From positions 1,302,001-1,366,000 of the forward strand of contig NZ_CP058557.1 of NCBI RefSeq assembly GCF_018141165.1: 64,000 nucleotides of DNA, in the 5' to 3' direction. This document shows, in pieces, positions 36,242 to 45,406 of the stretch. The notes below the pieces were generated by a model that saw nothing but the letters and a program-made list of their open reading frames with translations, did not search any database and was not told the DNA's origin. Source of the stretch: Alkaliphilus sp. B6464 (GTDB taxonomy: Bacteria; Bacillota; Clostridia; Peptostreptococcales; Natronincolaceae). The position numbers were made by a program, and so were the translations under genes. Within the stretch, counting starts at the first letter, position 1; each line of letters begins with the position of its first letter.

Positions 36242-36277
36242 ATTATGCTATAATATATTTTCATAATACAGCATAAT
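36242..36277 (+). promoter_or_regulatory. Inverted repeat over the azlC promoter
   Basis: ATTATGCT (36242-36249) and AGCATAAT (36270-36277) form an 8-bp inverted repeat around a TATAAT (36249-36254), just before azlC. The layout suits an operator that blocks the promoter; the protein is unknown. Confidence 0.4.
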
Positions 36278-36304
36278 AAATAGGGCAAATATGGAGGGAC
36301 ATAT

Positions 36305-37027
36305 ATGAAAAAAGCAATTAAAGCAGCATTTCCAGCTACAATACCAGTTATGCTAGGATACCTTTCAGTAGGAGTGGCCTTTGGATTGTTATTTGAAAAG
36401 TCTGGATATAATTTTATGTGGGCAATTTTTATGAGTATAGCTGTATATGCAGGATCTATGCAGTTTATAGCTATTAGCCTATTAACAAGTGGAGCAGGCT
36501 TAATGGAAATAGCATTGGTGACATTATTTGTAAATATTAGACATTTTTTCTATGGGTTATCGTTTATAGATAAGTTTAAAGGTATGGGAAAGAAAAAAAC
36601 ATATATGATTTATTCTCTTAGTGATGAAACTTACTCACTATTATGTTCTTCGAAAGCACCTGAAGGTGTTGATAATAATTCATTTCTTTTTTGCATTGCA
36701 CTTTTGAATCAAATATATTGGATAGTAGGTACATTTATTGGCTCTATTGCAGGTTCACTGATAACATTTAATACAAATGGAATTGATTTTGCAATGACCG
36801 CCCTATTCGTAGTTATTTTTATTGAGCAGTGGTCTACTTATAAGACCCATATTCCAGTACTAATTGGTATTGCATCTACTATTCTATCGCTTTTAATCTT
36901 TGGAGTTGATAATTTAATTTTACCTTCTATGGTATTAATAACTGTTGCCCTGATGATATTTGAAAAACAGATAGATAGGAAAACTTCGGAAGATAATAGT
37001 GGGGAGGTAGTAAATAGTGAATGTTAA
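36305..37027 (+). CDS. azlC: AzlC-type branched-chain amino-acid exporter, large subunit
   Basis: A 240-residue membrane protein of the AzlC/YgaZ family with about seven spans: GYLSVGVAFGLLFEKSGY near the N-terminus and NIRHFFYGLSFIDKFK, the most conserved block. With AzlD it exports branched-chain amino acids or analogues. Its last codons overlap the azlD start. GGAGGG precedes the ATG. Confidence 0.9.
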   Translation: MKKAIKAAFPATIPVMLGYLSVGVAFGLLFEKSGYNFMWAIFMSIAVYAGSMQFIAISLLTSGAGLMEIALVTLFVNIRHFFYGLSFIDKFKGMGKKKTYMIYSLSDETYSLLCSSKAPEGVDNNSFLFCIALLNQIYWIVGTFIGSIAGSLITFNTNGIDFAMTALFVVIFIEQWSTYKTHIPVLIGIASTILSLLIFGVDNLILPSMVLITVALMIFEKQIDRKTSEDNSGEVVNSEC

Positions 37028-37352
37028 TAGTAGTTATACTTTAATTGCAATATTAGTTATTGGAATTGTTACATTTGCTATAAGGATAGCCCCTTTTATT
37101 TTATTTGGAAAAGATAAAGCTACACCAAAATATATAGAGTATATAGGTAATTATTTACCTCCTGCAGTTATAGCTATGCTTATAATCTACTGCTTAAGAA
37201 ACGTTAATATATCTGCATTTCCGTTTGGGATTCCGGAGGTAATCGGGGTTATAACAGTGGCAATTTTGCACATATGGAAACGTAATAACTTGATTAGCAT
37301 AATTGGTGGAACAGCTATATATATGATTGCAATTCAGTTTATATTTATATAA
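37017..37352 (+). CDS. azlD: AzlD-type exporter subunit
   Basis: A 111-residue protein with four spans (AzlD/YgaH family; IRIAPFILFGKDKATPKYIEYIGNYLPPAVIAML is the family core). It starts at GTG, 11 bases before the end of azlC, with GGGGAGG upstream, so it depends on azlC translation. The two proteins form one exporter. Confidence 0.88.
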   Translation: MNVNSSYTLIAILVIGIVTFAIRIAPFILFGKDKATPKYIEYIGNYLPPAVIAMLIIYCLRNVNISAFPFGIPEVIGVITVAILHIWKRNNLISIIGGTAIYMIAIQFIFI

Positions 37353-37478
37353 TTTTGATTTGTTCTAAATAAACAATAGTATTGTTTTTTTATAATCTAT
37401 GAAAGCATGCATTTATAGATTTTTTATGTTAAAATTATATAAATATTAAAAACAAGTAAACTGGAGTGAAATGTACAT

Positions 37479-38336
37479 ATGGCTATTAAGATTTTAACTG
37501 ACAGCACAAGCTATATTGAGGAATCTTTAAGAGAAATTTTAGATATAAGGGTAGTATCTTTGAATGTAGAGTTTGAAGATATTACTTTTAAGGAAACTGA
37601 AATAGACAATGAAAGTTTCTATAAGATGATGGATAAGAAAGGAATACCTAAATCATCACAGCCTTCTATAGCAGACTTATATGATGAAATGGAGAGAGTA
37701 GTAAAGCAAGGTGACGATTTAATTTGTATTTTTTTATCATCAGATATGAGTGGTGCATACTCAACTGCCCACTTGGCGAAGAATATGATTCTAGAAAATT
37801 ACCCTAATGCTAATATAGAGATTATAGATTCCAGATCAAATTGTATGCAGTTAGGGTTTGCTACTATAGTAGCAGCAAGAGAGGCTAAAGAAGATAAGAG
37901 CTTAGAGCAAGTTAAAGAAGTAGCTGAGAACAATACTAAAAAAAGCAGATTTTTATTTATACCAGCTAATCTAGAGTACTTACAAAAGGGTGGAAGAATT
38001 GGAAAAGCAAATGCTATAATTGGAGATCTCCTAAAAATTATTCCTATTTTAACTGTAGAAAATGGAGTGACTACAGTATTTAAAAAAGTTAGAACAAAGG
38101 GAAAAGCTGTATTAACTATAGTAAAGCAAGTATTGAAGGATATAGAAGCTCTAGGGCTAGGGGAAATTGTAGTCCATCATATTAACTGTATTGATGAGGC
38201 TAAAAATGTAGTTAAACAAATAAAAGAATTTGTAGATGTGGATATTAAGATACAAGATATAGGACCAGTAATTGGGTTGCATGTTGGCCCAGGGGCAATA
38301 GGTATAGCATATTATACTAAAGAGGATATTAGATAG
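37479..38336 (+). CDS. DegV family fatty-acid-binding protein
   Basis: A 285-residue DegV-family protein: N-terminal KILTDSTSYI, the fatty-acid carboxylate-binding segment FLSSDMSGAYSTA, then LQKGGRIGKANAIIGDLLKI and the final VGPGAIGIAYYT. These proteins bind a fatty acid and, in the FakA/FakB system, present it for phosphorylation. No fakA gene is near, so its use in lipid uptake is family knowledge, not shown here. Confidence 0.92.
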   Translation: MAIKILTDSTSYIEESLREILDIRVVSLNVEFEDITFKETEIDNESFYKMMDKKGIPKSSQPSIADLYDEMERVVKQGDDLICIFLSSDMSGAYSTAHLAKNMILENYPNANIEIIDSRSNCMQLGFATIVAAREAKEDKSLEQVKEVAENNTKKSRFLFIPANLEYLQKGGRIGKANAIIGDLLKIIPILTVENGVTTVFKKVRTKGKAVLTIVKQVLKDIEALGLGEIVVHHINCIDEAKNVVKQIKEFVDVDIKIQDIGPVIGLHVGPGAIGIAYYTKEDIR

Positions 38337-38436
38337 GTAACAGCATAATGGGCGAGTCTTCTTGATTTCTAATGATGAATTTAACAACTTGCGCAAGACC
38401 TTATTGTTTATACTACTATTACATGGGGTGGATAAC

Positions 38437-38478
38437 ATGAAAGTTATTGATTTAACACATAAAATGCATAAAGATTAG
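38437..38478 (+). pseudogene. Relic of a cyclase-family gene (N-terminus only)
   Basis: GGGTGG is followed by an ATG that opens MKVIDLTHKMHKD and then a stop. The first ten residues match the normal N-terminus of cyclase-family (kynurenine formamidase-like) proteins, which continue about 200 residues. Nothing recognisable continues after the stop, so this seems to be a deleted gene with its start site preserved. The match is short and by memory of the family. Confidence 0.4.
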
Positions 38479-38552
38479 CATTATAATATAAAATATAGGT
38501 TGTGCGGTTTGACATTAATGTTAAGGCATGCTTAAAAAACGCTGCAAATATA

Positions 38553-38597
38553 AACAATAGATATGCTAGGGAAATAGCTAATCTATTGTTTTTTTAT
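38553..38597 (+). terminator. Strong intrinsic terminator
   Basis: AACAATAGAT (38553-38562) pairs with ATCTATTGTT (38581-38590), with an inner GCTA/TAGC stem, followed by a run of seven T's. It would end the degV transcript. Confidence 0.85.
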
Positions 38598-38628
38598 ATA
38601 AAAAATATTAGTCTAGGGCACAGGGTAG

Positions 38629-38940
38629 CTATTTGGATTTTACAAGTTTAGCAGGTATTTCTGGTGGCGGTGCTGGGGGACCAGCTAGAGGATGCCTAGG
38701 GGCATGAACTATAGTAATGCTGTTTAATATAACTTCTTTTTCAATCAACCTTTGGTTTTCATCATACTTTTCTCTGATTTCTGCCCTTGGAACTACTACT
38801 GTTACTTCATGGGGAATTCCCTTGTCTGTTATTCTATTCATCTTTATATATAAGTCTTCAAGTTTCAATTCAATACAATCACATTGAGACTTTGCCTTTC
38901 TGCATAAAATAAACTTGGATAAGATAGATTGAATGGACAT
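38629..38940 (-). CDS. Unknown small protein with Pro-rich tail
   Basis: A 103-residue protein I do not recognise. The N-terminal half has three close cysteines (C13, C20, C22 in ILCRKAKSQCDC); the middle is beta-rich (HEVTVVVPRAEIREKY). The C-terminus is Pro-rich (HAPRHPLAGPPAPPPEIPA). The start is well supported: GGAGGGAGG lies just before the ATG. It is flanked by convergent and divergent genes and has no functional neighbour. It may be a small surface or spore-associated protein, but there is no direct evidence. Confidence 0.6.
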   Translation of the reverse strand: MSIQSILSKFILCRKAKSQCDCIELKLEDLYIKMNRITDKGIPHEVTVVVPRAEIREKYDENQRLIEKEVILNSITIVHAPRHPLAGPPAPPPEIPAKLVKSK

Positions 38941-39140
38941 AAAATTTCCTCCCTCCTATATGTAGATTATTCAGCCGATGTACATTCGGTGAGGGATAAG
39001 TCTATACAATTAAACGAGCATATTGCTTGCATCAATTAAGAATACAAGGTTACAAAGCTTTTAATTTAGATGTTTAGTGAAAAACTCGGTAAGTGCAGGC
39101 TATACTCCCAAGTTAAAAAAATTAAAGCTATAAGAAATAG
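38941..39140. other. Intergenic, no gene seen
   Basis: AT-rich spacer between the unknown minus-strand gene and the iron-regulated promoter. A CCGATGTACATTCGG hairpin (38975-38989) is the only structure I noticed. Confidence 0.4.
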
Positions 39141-39168
39141 TTGACAATATTTTCTGATGTGATATACT
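39141..39168 (+). promoter_or_regulatory. Promoter of the siderophore importer operon
   Basis: TTGACA (39141-39146) and TATACT (39163-39168), spacer 16 bp. The Fur box lies just downstream, over the likely start of transcription. Confidence 0.7.
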
Positions 39169-39186
39169 TGACTAGAATATTGAGGT

Positions 39187-39201
39187 TGATAATCATTATC
39201 A
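39187..39201 (+). promoter_or_regulatory. Fur box
   Basis: TGATAATCATTATCA is a perfect 7-1-7 palindrome and the classic Fur operator. It sits 18 bases after the -10 box, so bound Fur-Fe2+ would block initiation of the siderophore operon. Confidence 0.9.
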
Positions 39202-39344
39202 TAGCATTTGTATTGTAACTGTGCACTATAGTGAAATAAAGCAAATTATTACTTAAATTACGCATAAAAATATGGAATAGATATTGATTCCATCAATTCA
39301 ATGATTTGATTGTCAATCATATTTATACATAAGGAGAGAGAGAG

Positions 39345-40367
39345 ATGAAAAAATCTAAGTTTTTTAAATTAACTGCTATTATAGCAACTTTTGTTTTGAT
39401 GTTGACAGCTTGCACAAATTCAGGTAATAAAGCTGGTGACGCTGAAACTAATGGGCAATTAAATGAGTCTGTTGAAGTTTCAACGGTTGATATCACTGAT
39501 GCTCATGGAACTGTTACTGTTCCTGTAAATCCAAAGAATGTAGTTGCTTTAGATAATAGAACCTTTGAAACTTTATCTGATTGGCGAATTGAATTAGCAG
39601 CTGTTCCAAAGAGTGTAATGCCTGCGGATTCACCATATGTAGGTAATGAGTCAGTTCAAGATATTGGGAATCATCGTGAGCCAAATCTTGAAATTATAGC
39701 AGCTGTAGAACCTGAACTTGTAATCATTGGTCAAAGATTTGCTAGCTACTATGAAGAAATAAAAAAATTAGTGCCAAATGCAGCTGTTATCGATCTTAAC
39801 TTTGATGTTTCTAAGGAAGCTGATACACCTGGAGATAACTTAGTAAATGGACTTAAGAATTCTACAATCGCTTTGGGACAAATTTTCGATAAAAATAAAG
39901 AGGCTGAACAATTGGTAGCTGATTTTGATCAAGCTATCGAAAAGGCTAAGTCTGCATATAATGGAACGGATACAGTTATGAGTGTTGTAGTTTCTGGTGG
40001 AGATATTGGTTTTTCAGCTCCTCGTTCTGGACGTGTTTGGGGACCAATGTATGAAATTTTTGGATGGATTTCTGCATTAGAAATTGGTGGTGCATCTTCG
40101 GACCATCAAGGTGATGATATTTCTGTTGAAGCTATTGCACAAAGTAATCCAGATTGGATTTTTGTACTAGATCGTGATGCTGCAGTATCTTCTACAACTG
40201 ATGCAGTTCCTGCTCAGGATGTTATCGATAATTCACCTGCTCTTCAAAACACAACTGCTGTTTCTGAAGGACGAATAGTTTATGCACCAGCAGACACTTA
40301 CACTAATGAATCAATACAAACTTATCTAGAGTTATTTGAAGAACTTGCAAATGCCTTAGCTAAGTAG
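39345..40367 (+). CDS. Siderophore ABC transporter, binding lipoprotein (YclQ-like)
   Basis: A 340-residue class III binding protein with lipobox LMLTAC (C23). It has the conserved VTVPVNPKNVVALDNRTFETLSDW segment, the EPNLEIIAAVEPELVIIGQR block and SVEAIAQSNPDWIFVLDRD, as in Bacillus YclQ (a petrobactin-type catecholate receptor). It heads a four-gene operon with permeases and ATPase and follows a perfect Fur box, so iron limitation should switch it on. The siderophore itself is not defined by sequence. Confidence 0.9.
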   Translation: MKKSKFFKLTAIIATFVLMLTACTNSGNKAGDAETNGQLNESVEVSTVDITDAHGTVTVPVNPKNVVALDNRTFETLSDWRIELAAVPKSVMPADSPYVGNESVQDIGNHREPNLEIIAAVEPELVIIGQRFASYYEEIKKLVPNAAVIDLNFDVSKEADTPGDNLVNGLKNSTIALGQIFDKNKEAEQLVADFDQAIEKAKSAYNGTDTVMSVVVSGGDIGFSAPRSGRVWGPMYEIFGWISALEIGGASSDHQGDDISVEAIAQSNPDWIFVLDRDAAVSSTTDAVPAQDVIDNSPALQNTTAVSEGRIVYAPADTYTNESIQTYLELFEELANALAK

Positions 40368-40386
40368 CATAAAGGAGTGTAACGTA

Positions 40387-41400
40387 GTGCTGAAAAATAC
40401 AATACAAAAAATGTATGGGGCTGAGAACTCTCAGCCCCAACATTATAATCACAATAAAATATGGACAAAACCTTTTATATTAGCAATTACAGTTGTTATT
40501 ATGTTAGGTATTATATCATTGTTTACTGGAGTTTATGATATTCTAGGGCAAGAGGATGGAATGCGTATGTTTTTCATAACTCGTGTTCCAAGAACGGTTT
40601 CACTAATGCTTACTGGAGCTGCAATGTCAATGTCAGGACTCGTAATGCAACTTATTACACAGAATCGTTTAGTTGAATCTACCACAACAGGAACTATTGA
40701 ATGGGCAGGTTTGGGTCTTATTTTCGTTTATTTATTATTTCCCGCACCAACTTTAGTTCAACGAATGACCGGTGCAATCCTTTTTTCTTTCATAGGAACT
40801 ATGATTTTCTTTTTGTTTTTAAGAAGAGTTAAGCTTCGTTCGTCTTTAATCGTCCCAATTATTGGGATGATGCTTGGAGCAGTCATTTCTGCAATTTCCA
40901 CTTTTATTGGACTCGTTTTTCAAATGACGCAAAATATTGAAGCTTGGTTTGTAGGTTCTTTTGCATCGGTTCAAATTGGAAGATATGAATATTTATGGCT
41001 AATTGTTATGGTTACTTTTTTTATTTTTATCTATGCTGATAGATTGACTTTAGCTGGACTAGGGGAAGATGTTGCAACAAGCCTTGGCGTAAATTATAAT
41101 AAGATAGTTCTTTTGGGTACTGGTCTTATTTCTTTTGCAGTTGGAATTGTTGCAGCTGTTATTGGAAACTTACCTTTTTTAGGTTTAATTGTACCCAATA
41201 TTGTTTCAATGTATAGAGGCGATGATCTTAGGAGTAATTTGCCATGGGTATGTGTGTTGGGAATGGGTACTATAACTGTCTGTGACATAATTTCTCGAAC
41301 AATTATAATGCCTTTTGAAGTACCTGTTTCTTTGATACTTGGAACAGTGGGGTCAGTTGTATTTATTGTTATTTTATTGAGACAAAGGAGGCTAAGATGA
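40387..41400 (+). CDS. Siderophore ABC transporter, permease 1 (YclN-like)
   Basis: A 337-residue FecCD-family permease with a cytoplasmic N-terminal tail followed by about nine spans. Conserved RVPRTVSLMLTGAAMSMSGLVMQ and GNLPFLGLIVPNIVSMYRGDDLRSNLP, the ATPase-docking loop. Starts at GTG after AAAGGAG. Its end overlaps the second permease by four bases (ATGA), so they are translated together and form a heterodimer. Confidence 0.9.
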   Translation: MLKNTIQKMYGAENSQPQHYNHNKIWTKPFILAITVVIMLGIISLFTGVYDILGQEDGMRMFFITRVPRTVSLMLTGAAMSMSGLVMQLITQNRLVESTTTGTIEWAGLGLIFVYLLFPAPTLVQRMTGAILFSFIGTMIFFLFLRRVKLRSSLIVPIIGMMLGAVISAISTFIGLVFQMTQNIEAWFVGSFASVQIGRYEYLWLIVMVTFFIFIYADRLTLAGLGEDVATSLGVNYNKIVLLGTGLISFAVGIVAAVIGNLPFLGLIVPNIVSMYRGDDLRSNLPWVCVLGMGTITVCDIISRTIIMPFEVPVSLILGTVGSVVFIVILLRQRRLR

Positions 41401-42461
41401 ACGAATTAATATATAGTAATAAAGAAAATATCGAAATCGATTCTAGCCTTCATAATGAAAATAGATCAGCTAGAGCTTTCCGCTCTAAGAAAGAAGAAAA
41501 ACGTTATTGGATTTTGTTAATAACATTGATTACCTTGGGCGCTCTTGCTTCCTATGGACTTTTGGTTTATAACAATCCAGTTCCAGTAGGTTCCCCTTCT
41601 TTTATCCCGGTTGTTAGAAGAAGGATGGTAGCCCTTGTTGCAATGATTATTACTGCAACTTGTCAGAGTTTATCGACCGTTGCTTTCCAATCGATTACGA
41701 ATAATAGGGTTATAACTCCTTCACTTTTAGGTTTTGAAGCACTTTACTCAACAATTCATACTAGTACAATACTTTTCTTTGGTGCTAGTGCGTTTATAAA
41801 TTTTAGTGGTGTTGGGTCATTTATATTTCAAGTTGTTGTTATGGTCTTGATGTGTTTGATACTTTATGGATGGTTGCTTTCTGGAAAGTATGGGAATTTA
41901 CAACTTATGCTTTTGGTTGGAGTTATTCTCGGAACTGGGCTGAGATCTTTGTCATCTTTTATGAGAAGACTTCTTGCGCCGTCTGAGTTTGATATTTTAC
42001 AGGCAAGATTGTTTGGCTCTGTAAATAATGCGGATTCTGCATATTTTTCTGTTGCAATTCCAATTGTAATAATTGTAGCATTACTTCTTCTTGCTTTTTC
42101 TAAGAATTTAAATGTATTGTCACTTGGAAAGAATGTCGGTACTTCTTTGGGCGTTAATCATCAATTTAGTGTAATTTATACTCTGATATTAGTTTCTGTT
42201 TTAATGTCAATTTCAACGGCTCTGGTTGGACCACTTACTTTCTATGGATTTTTAGTTGCAACTTTGAGTTATCAAGTGGCACCAACTTATGATCACAGAT
42301 ATATTTTTCCAATGGCTCTTGCTGTAGGATTTTTGATACTAACGGGTGCATACTTTTTTATGTATCATGTATTCAATGCGCAAGGTGTAGTTTCAGTTAT
42401 TATCGAAATGTTTGGTGGAATAACATTTTTAGTTGCAATTTTAAGGAAGGGGACGCTATGA
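41397..42461 (+). CDS. Siderophore ABC transporter, permease 2 (YclO-like)
   Basis: A 354-residue FecCD-family permease with a long charged N-terminal tail (about 40 residues) before the first span, and the docking loop GPLTFYGFLVATLSYQV near the C-terminus. It overlaps both neighbours by four bases (ATGA), typical of tightly coupled translation. Confidence 0.9.
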   Translation: MNELIYSNKENIEIDSSLHNENRSARAFRSKKEEKRYWILLITLITLGALASYGLLVYNNPVPVGSPSFIPVVRRRMVALVAMIITATCQSLSTVAFQSITNNRVITPSLLGFEALYSTIHTSTILFFGASAFINFSGVGSFIFQVVVMVLMCLILYGWLLSGKYGNLQLMLLVGVILGTGLRSLSSFMRRLLAPSEFDILQARLFGSVNNADSAYFSVAIPIVIIVALLLLAFSKNLNVLSLGKNVGTSLGVNHQFSVIYTLILVSVLMSISTALVGPLTFYGFLVATLSYQVAPTYDHRYIFPMALAVGFLILTGAYFFMYHVFNAQGVVSVIIEMFGGITFLVAILRKGTL

Positions 42462-43210
42462 TAAATATTGATAATGTTAAAAAGGTATATGGTGATGAGG
42501 TAGAAATAGGACCTGTGAATATTAAAATACCAAAAGCTGGTCTTACTTCTTTAATTGGACCAAATGGTGCTGGAAAGTCTACGACACTTTTGATGATCGG
42601 AAGACTTTTGGATATGGATGAAGGCCAAATTAAGGTGGCAAATATGGATGTTTCTGAATCTAAATCAGAGGACTTAGCAAAAATTTTGACTATTCTAAGG
42701 CAAGAAAATCATTTTGTAACGAGGCTTACTGTTAGGCAATTAGTTGGATTTGGACGTTTTCCATATTCGAAGGGAAGACTAACTAAGGAGGATGAGGCTA
42801 TTATTTCTAGATATATCGATTTTTTAGGCCTGACTAATCTAGAAAATAGATATTTAGATGAGCTTTCTGGTGGTCAAAGGCAAAGGGCATATGTAGCAAT
42901 GGTTTTATGCCAAGAGACTGAATATGTACTTTTGGATGAGCCGCTGAACAATCTTGATGTTGCTCGTTCTGTTCAAATGATGGAGCATTTGAGGCATGCG
43001 GCTAATGAATTTGGAAGAACAATTCTGACTGTTATGCATGATATAAATTTTGCAGCCAAATATTCTGATAGAATTTGTGCTATGAAAAATGGACAAATTG
43101 CTGCTTTTGGAACAGTAGAAGAGGTTATGGACCCAGAAATTTTGACAGATATTTTTGAAACGAAAATAGAAATTATCGATGGTCCTCATGGGCCAGTAGC
43201 GATTTATTAG
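42458..43210 (+). CDS. Siderophore ABC transporter, ATP-binding protein (YclP-like)
   Basis: A 250-residue ATPase of the iron-siderophore class: Walker A GPNGAGKST, signature LSGGQRQRAYVAMVL, Walker B VLLDEPLNNLDV, H-loop VMHDINFA. It is the last gene of the importer and is followed by an intrinsic terminator at 43265-43295. Confidence 0.93.
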   Translation: MINIDNVKKVYGDEVEIGPVNIKIPKAGLTSLIGPNGAGKSTTLLMIGRLLDMDEGQIKVANMDVSESKSEDLAKILTILRQENHFVTRLTVRQLVGFGRFPYSKGRLTKEDEAIISRYIDFLGLTNLENRYLDELSGGQRQRAYVAMVLCQETEYVLLDEPLNNLDVARSVQMMEHLRHAANEFGRTILTVMHDINFAAKYSDRICAMKNGQIAAFGTVEEVMDPEILTDIFETKIEIIDGPHGPVAIY

Positions 43211-43264
43211 TTATAAGATTAAATAAAAAATTGTTTTGTTAAAGACAATTTTCAGTTTTTTAGA

Positions 43265-43295
43265 AAGTAGAGTGAAAATTTTGCTCTACTTTTTT
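43265..43295 (+). terminator. Siderophore operon terminator
   Basis: AAGTAGAG (43265-43272) pairs with CTCTACTT (43284-43291), then TTTT. On the plus strand it ends the importer operon. Confidence 0.8.
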
Positions 43296-43407
43296 GGTGC
43301 GCCCAGTAGTGGGGTTTTCTTTTTATTGATTTATTGTAACATTTAAAAGCATTAGGGACGGTTATTTCTGCTTTTGGGAGTCTATAACCTAGATCAACAA
43401 AAAGTAT

Positions 43408-43435
43408 AGAAAACCCCACTTACAGTGAGGTTTCT
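43408..43435 (-). terminator. Terminator of the PocR-type regulator operon
   Basis: On the minus strand AAACCTCACT pairs with AGTGGGGTTT (one G-T pair), followed by TCTATACTTTTTG, just past the response regulator stop. The 13 bases AGTGGGGTTTTCT also occur at 43308-43320 as an inverted copy. Confidence 0.7.
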
Positions 43436-43440
43436 GCAGT

Positions 43441-44211
43441 TCAATCATCTGATTTCAGTGAATATGCCTTTTTTCTATATGTCTGTGGAGTCATGTTCAT
43501 CTGCGCACAGAATACCCTATTAAAATAAGATGGATCTGAAAAACCACATTCAGATGAAATCCGGTAAGCAGGATAATTGGTTGTCTCCAACAATCTGCAG
43601 GCATATTGAATTCTTAGTTGAGTGATATACTCAGTAAATGCAACACCCATTTCCTTTTTAAAAACACGGCTGAAATATTTGGGATGCATAAACACCTTGG
43701 ATGCAGCCATTTCCAAAGTCAATTTTTCTCTCAAATGTTCTTTTATATATTTTATGGATTCATTGATAAAATATTGTTGGTCATCCTTAATATTCGCATT
43801 GTTTTCTTCAGGCTTGTCTTCTATTAGAACATGACTGTTGGATGTTGCATTTAACATTTTTTGGAATATCTCTTTGAAGGCGGTAGGTTTGACAGGCTTT
43901 AAAAGATATTCGAAAACCCTAAGATTGATGGCTTTTTGAGCATATGAAAAGTCTGAATGGGCGGACAAAATGGTGATACAAACGTTAGGTAAAAACTTTC
44001 TGATCTCCTGAATGGCAGTCAGACCATCTATTTCAGCAATCATTAAATCCATTATAATAATATTCGGTCGATACTGCTTTGCCAATTGAACAGCTTGAAC
44101 TCCACTTCCACAAGTCAGTAGCTTATCCTCTGGAAGAAGCTGGTCAAGCACAACTGTTTTGAGGAACTCTTGTTCAAGTATTTCATCTTCTACAATTAAT
44201 ACCACATTCAT
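43441..44211 (-). CDS. AraC-type response regulator of the choline region
   Basis: A 256-residue regulator: receiver domain (VEDEILEQEF acidic pair, NIIIMDLMIAE phospho-acceptor, YLLKPVKPTAF Lys) and AraC domain with two helix-turn-helix units (LTLEMAASKVFMHPKYFSRVFKKEMG and RISSECGFSDPSYFNRVF). Its start is inside the end of the kinase gene: GGAGGT lies seven bases before this ATG and 29 codon-overlap bases are shared. Together with the PocR-type kinase it is the likely activator of the microcompartment operon at 50950. Confidence 0.9.
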   Translation of the reverse strand: MNVVLIVEDEILEQEFLKTVVLDQLLPEDKLLTCGSGVQAVQLAKQYRPNIIIMDLMIAEIDGLTAIQEIRKFLPNVCITILSAHSDFSYAQKAINLRVFEYLLKPVKPTAFKEIFQKMLNATSNSHVLIEDKPEENNANIKDDQQYFINESIKYIKEHLREKLTLEMAASKVFMHPKYFSRVFKKEMGVAFTEYITQLRIQYACRLLETTNYPAYRISSECGFSDPSYFNRVFCAQMNMTPQTYRKKAYSLKSDD

Positions 44212-45406
44212 CGCTAGCACCTCCCAATGGTTGTGTTGGAATCGTGATGGTTACTGTACTTCCAGAATAGTCAGACTTTGCGATTTCCAATCCATAACGT
44301 TCTCCATAATATTGTTTTAAACGTTTATCCGTACTTCTAAACCCTAGACCCGATTTATTTTCAGACTGTTGTATTTTATCTAAAACATCCTTTGGGAAAC
44401 CGTTTCCATTATCTGCAATGGAAATAACGATCACCTTTTTATATTTTTCTGCATAAATACTGATTTTACCCCCATCACGTTTTGGGGTGATACCATGAAT
44501 AAGGGCGTTCTCAACAATGGGTTGTATTACCATATTGGGGATTCTATAAGATTTAATTTTCTCCGGGACGTCTATGGTATATTCTAAACGATTTTTAAAT
44601 CGTACCTTTTGTATATACAAATATTTTTCTATGTTGTCTATTTCAGAAGCTATAGTATGAAGCTGGTCATCTTGCTTTAAATTGTATCGTAGCAAATCGG
44701 AAAGACAGTAGATAAGTTCCTCTGTTGTATGGGAATGCTCAAAATACGCGATTCGGGCGATACAGTTCAAGGTATTAAACAAAAAATGCGGATTAATTAC
44801 TAAAGACATGTTCTTAGCTTCTAAATCGATAATCTTTTTCTCAAGCATTTCCTTCTCAATTGATAGCCTTGTCACATTTGAATCCACATGACTAACACTT
44901 TCTGATAAGTCAAGAGAAATATTATTAGCAATGTGGCGGCACAACTGTTCGTGTATTTTAATTTTATCTAACTCTACAGTTTTCAATCCAGCAATAGACT
45001 TAGCGATAAATTCTAATTCAACGTTTCTGTCATTTTTTAGAGACTGCACATCAATCATATATTTTTTATATTCCGTATCCTGTGAATGCACTTGCATACC
45101 AGCTATATAACCCAAAGTCTTATCTTGCACCTTAATAGGTAAACAGATGTTTTGGAGTCCATATCGGCAGACAAAGCTACTCTCCTGATGAGGATTGAAC
45201 TGGCTTTTGTAGTCACAGCATACCTGGCTTCTGTTTTCCATGCATACGTGACTACAAAAATCTGGGGCTGGGATAAGCTCAAGCAAAATATTGCCATTTG
45301 TATCTACTAAAAATAAAGAAATATCTGATAAGGATAAAATACCACTATAGCGGGTATATAAATTGGAGTTTATAAACTTTTTAAGTGGATTATCGACTTT
45401 ATTCAT
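44183..45406 (-). CDS. PocR-domain sensor histidine kinase
   Basis: A 407-residue cytoplasmic kinase with no membrane span. Residues about 15-110 form a PocR-type ligand domain with C51, C55, C63, C64, C80 and C88 in a cluster that may bind metal or an iron-sulphur group. A coiled coil leads to the His_kinase domain (NPHFLFN, H207) and the ATPase domain (QPIVENALIHG, DNGNGF). PocR domains sense small metabolites such as propanediol in BMC regulation, so it probably senses choline or a product. It is co-transcribed with the response regulator. Confidence 0.88.
   Translation of the reverse strand: MNKVDNPLKKFINSNLYTRYSGILSLSDISLFLVDTNGNILLELIPAPDFCSHVCMENRSQVCCDYKSQFNPHQESSFVCRYGLQNICLPIKVQDKTLGYIAGMQVHSQDTEYKKYMIDVQSLKNDRNVELEFIAKSIAGLKTVELDKIKIHEQLCRHIANNISLDLSESVSHVDSNVTRLSIEKEMLEKKIIDLEAKNMSLVINPHFLFNTLNCIARIAYFEHSHTTEELIYCLSDLLRYNLKQDDQLHTIASEIDNIEKYLYIQKVRFKNRLEYTIDVPEKIKSYRIPNMVIQPIVENALIHGITPKRDGGKISIYAEKYKKVIVISIADNGNGFPKDVLDKIQQSENKSGLGFRSTDKRLKQYYGERYGLEIAKSDYSGSTVTITIPTQPLGGASDECGINCRR

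Noticed and set aside
43308-43420. 13-base inverted copies AGTGGGGTTTTCT as ends of a small mobile element
   Set aside because: Only about 110 bases lie between them with no target duplication; the right copy is explained as part of the regulator operon terminator.
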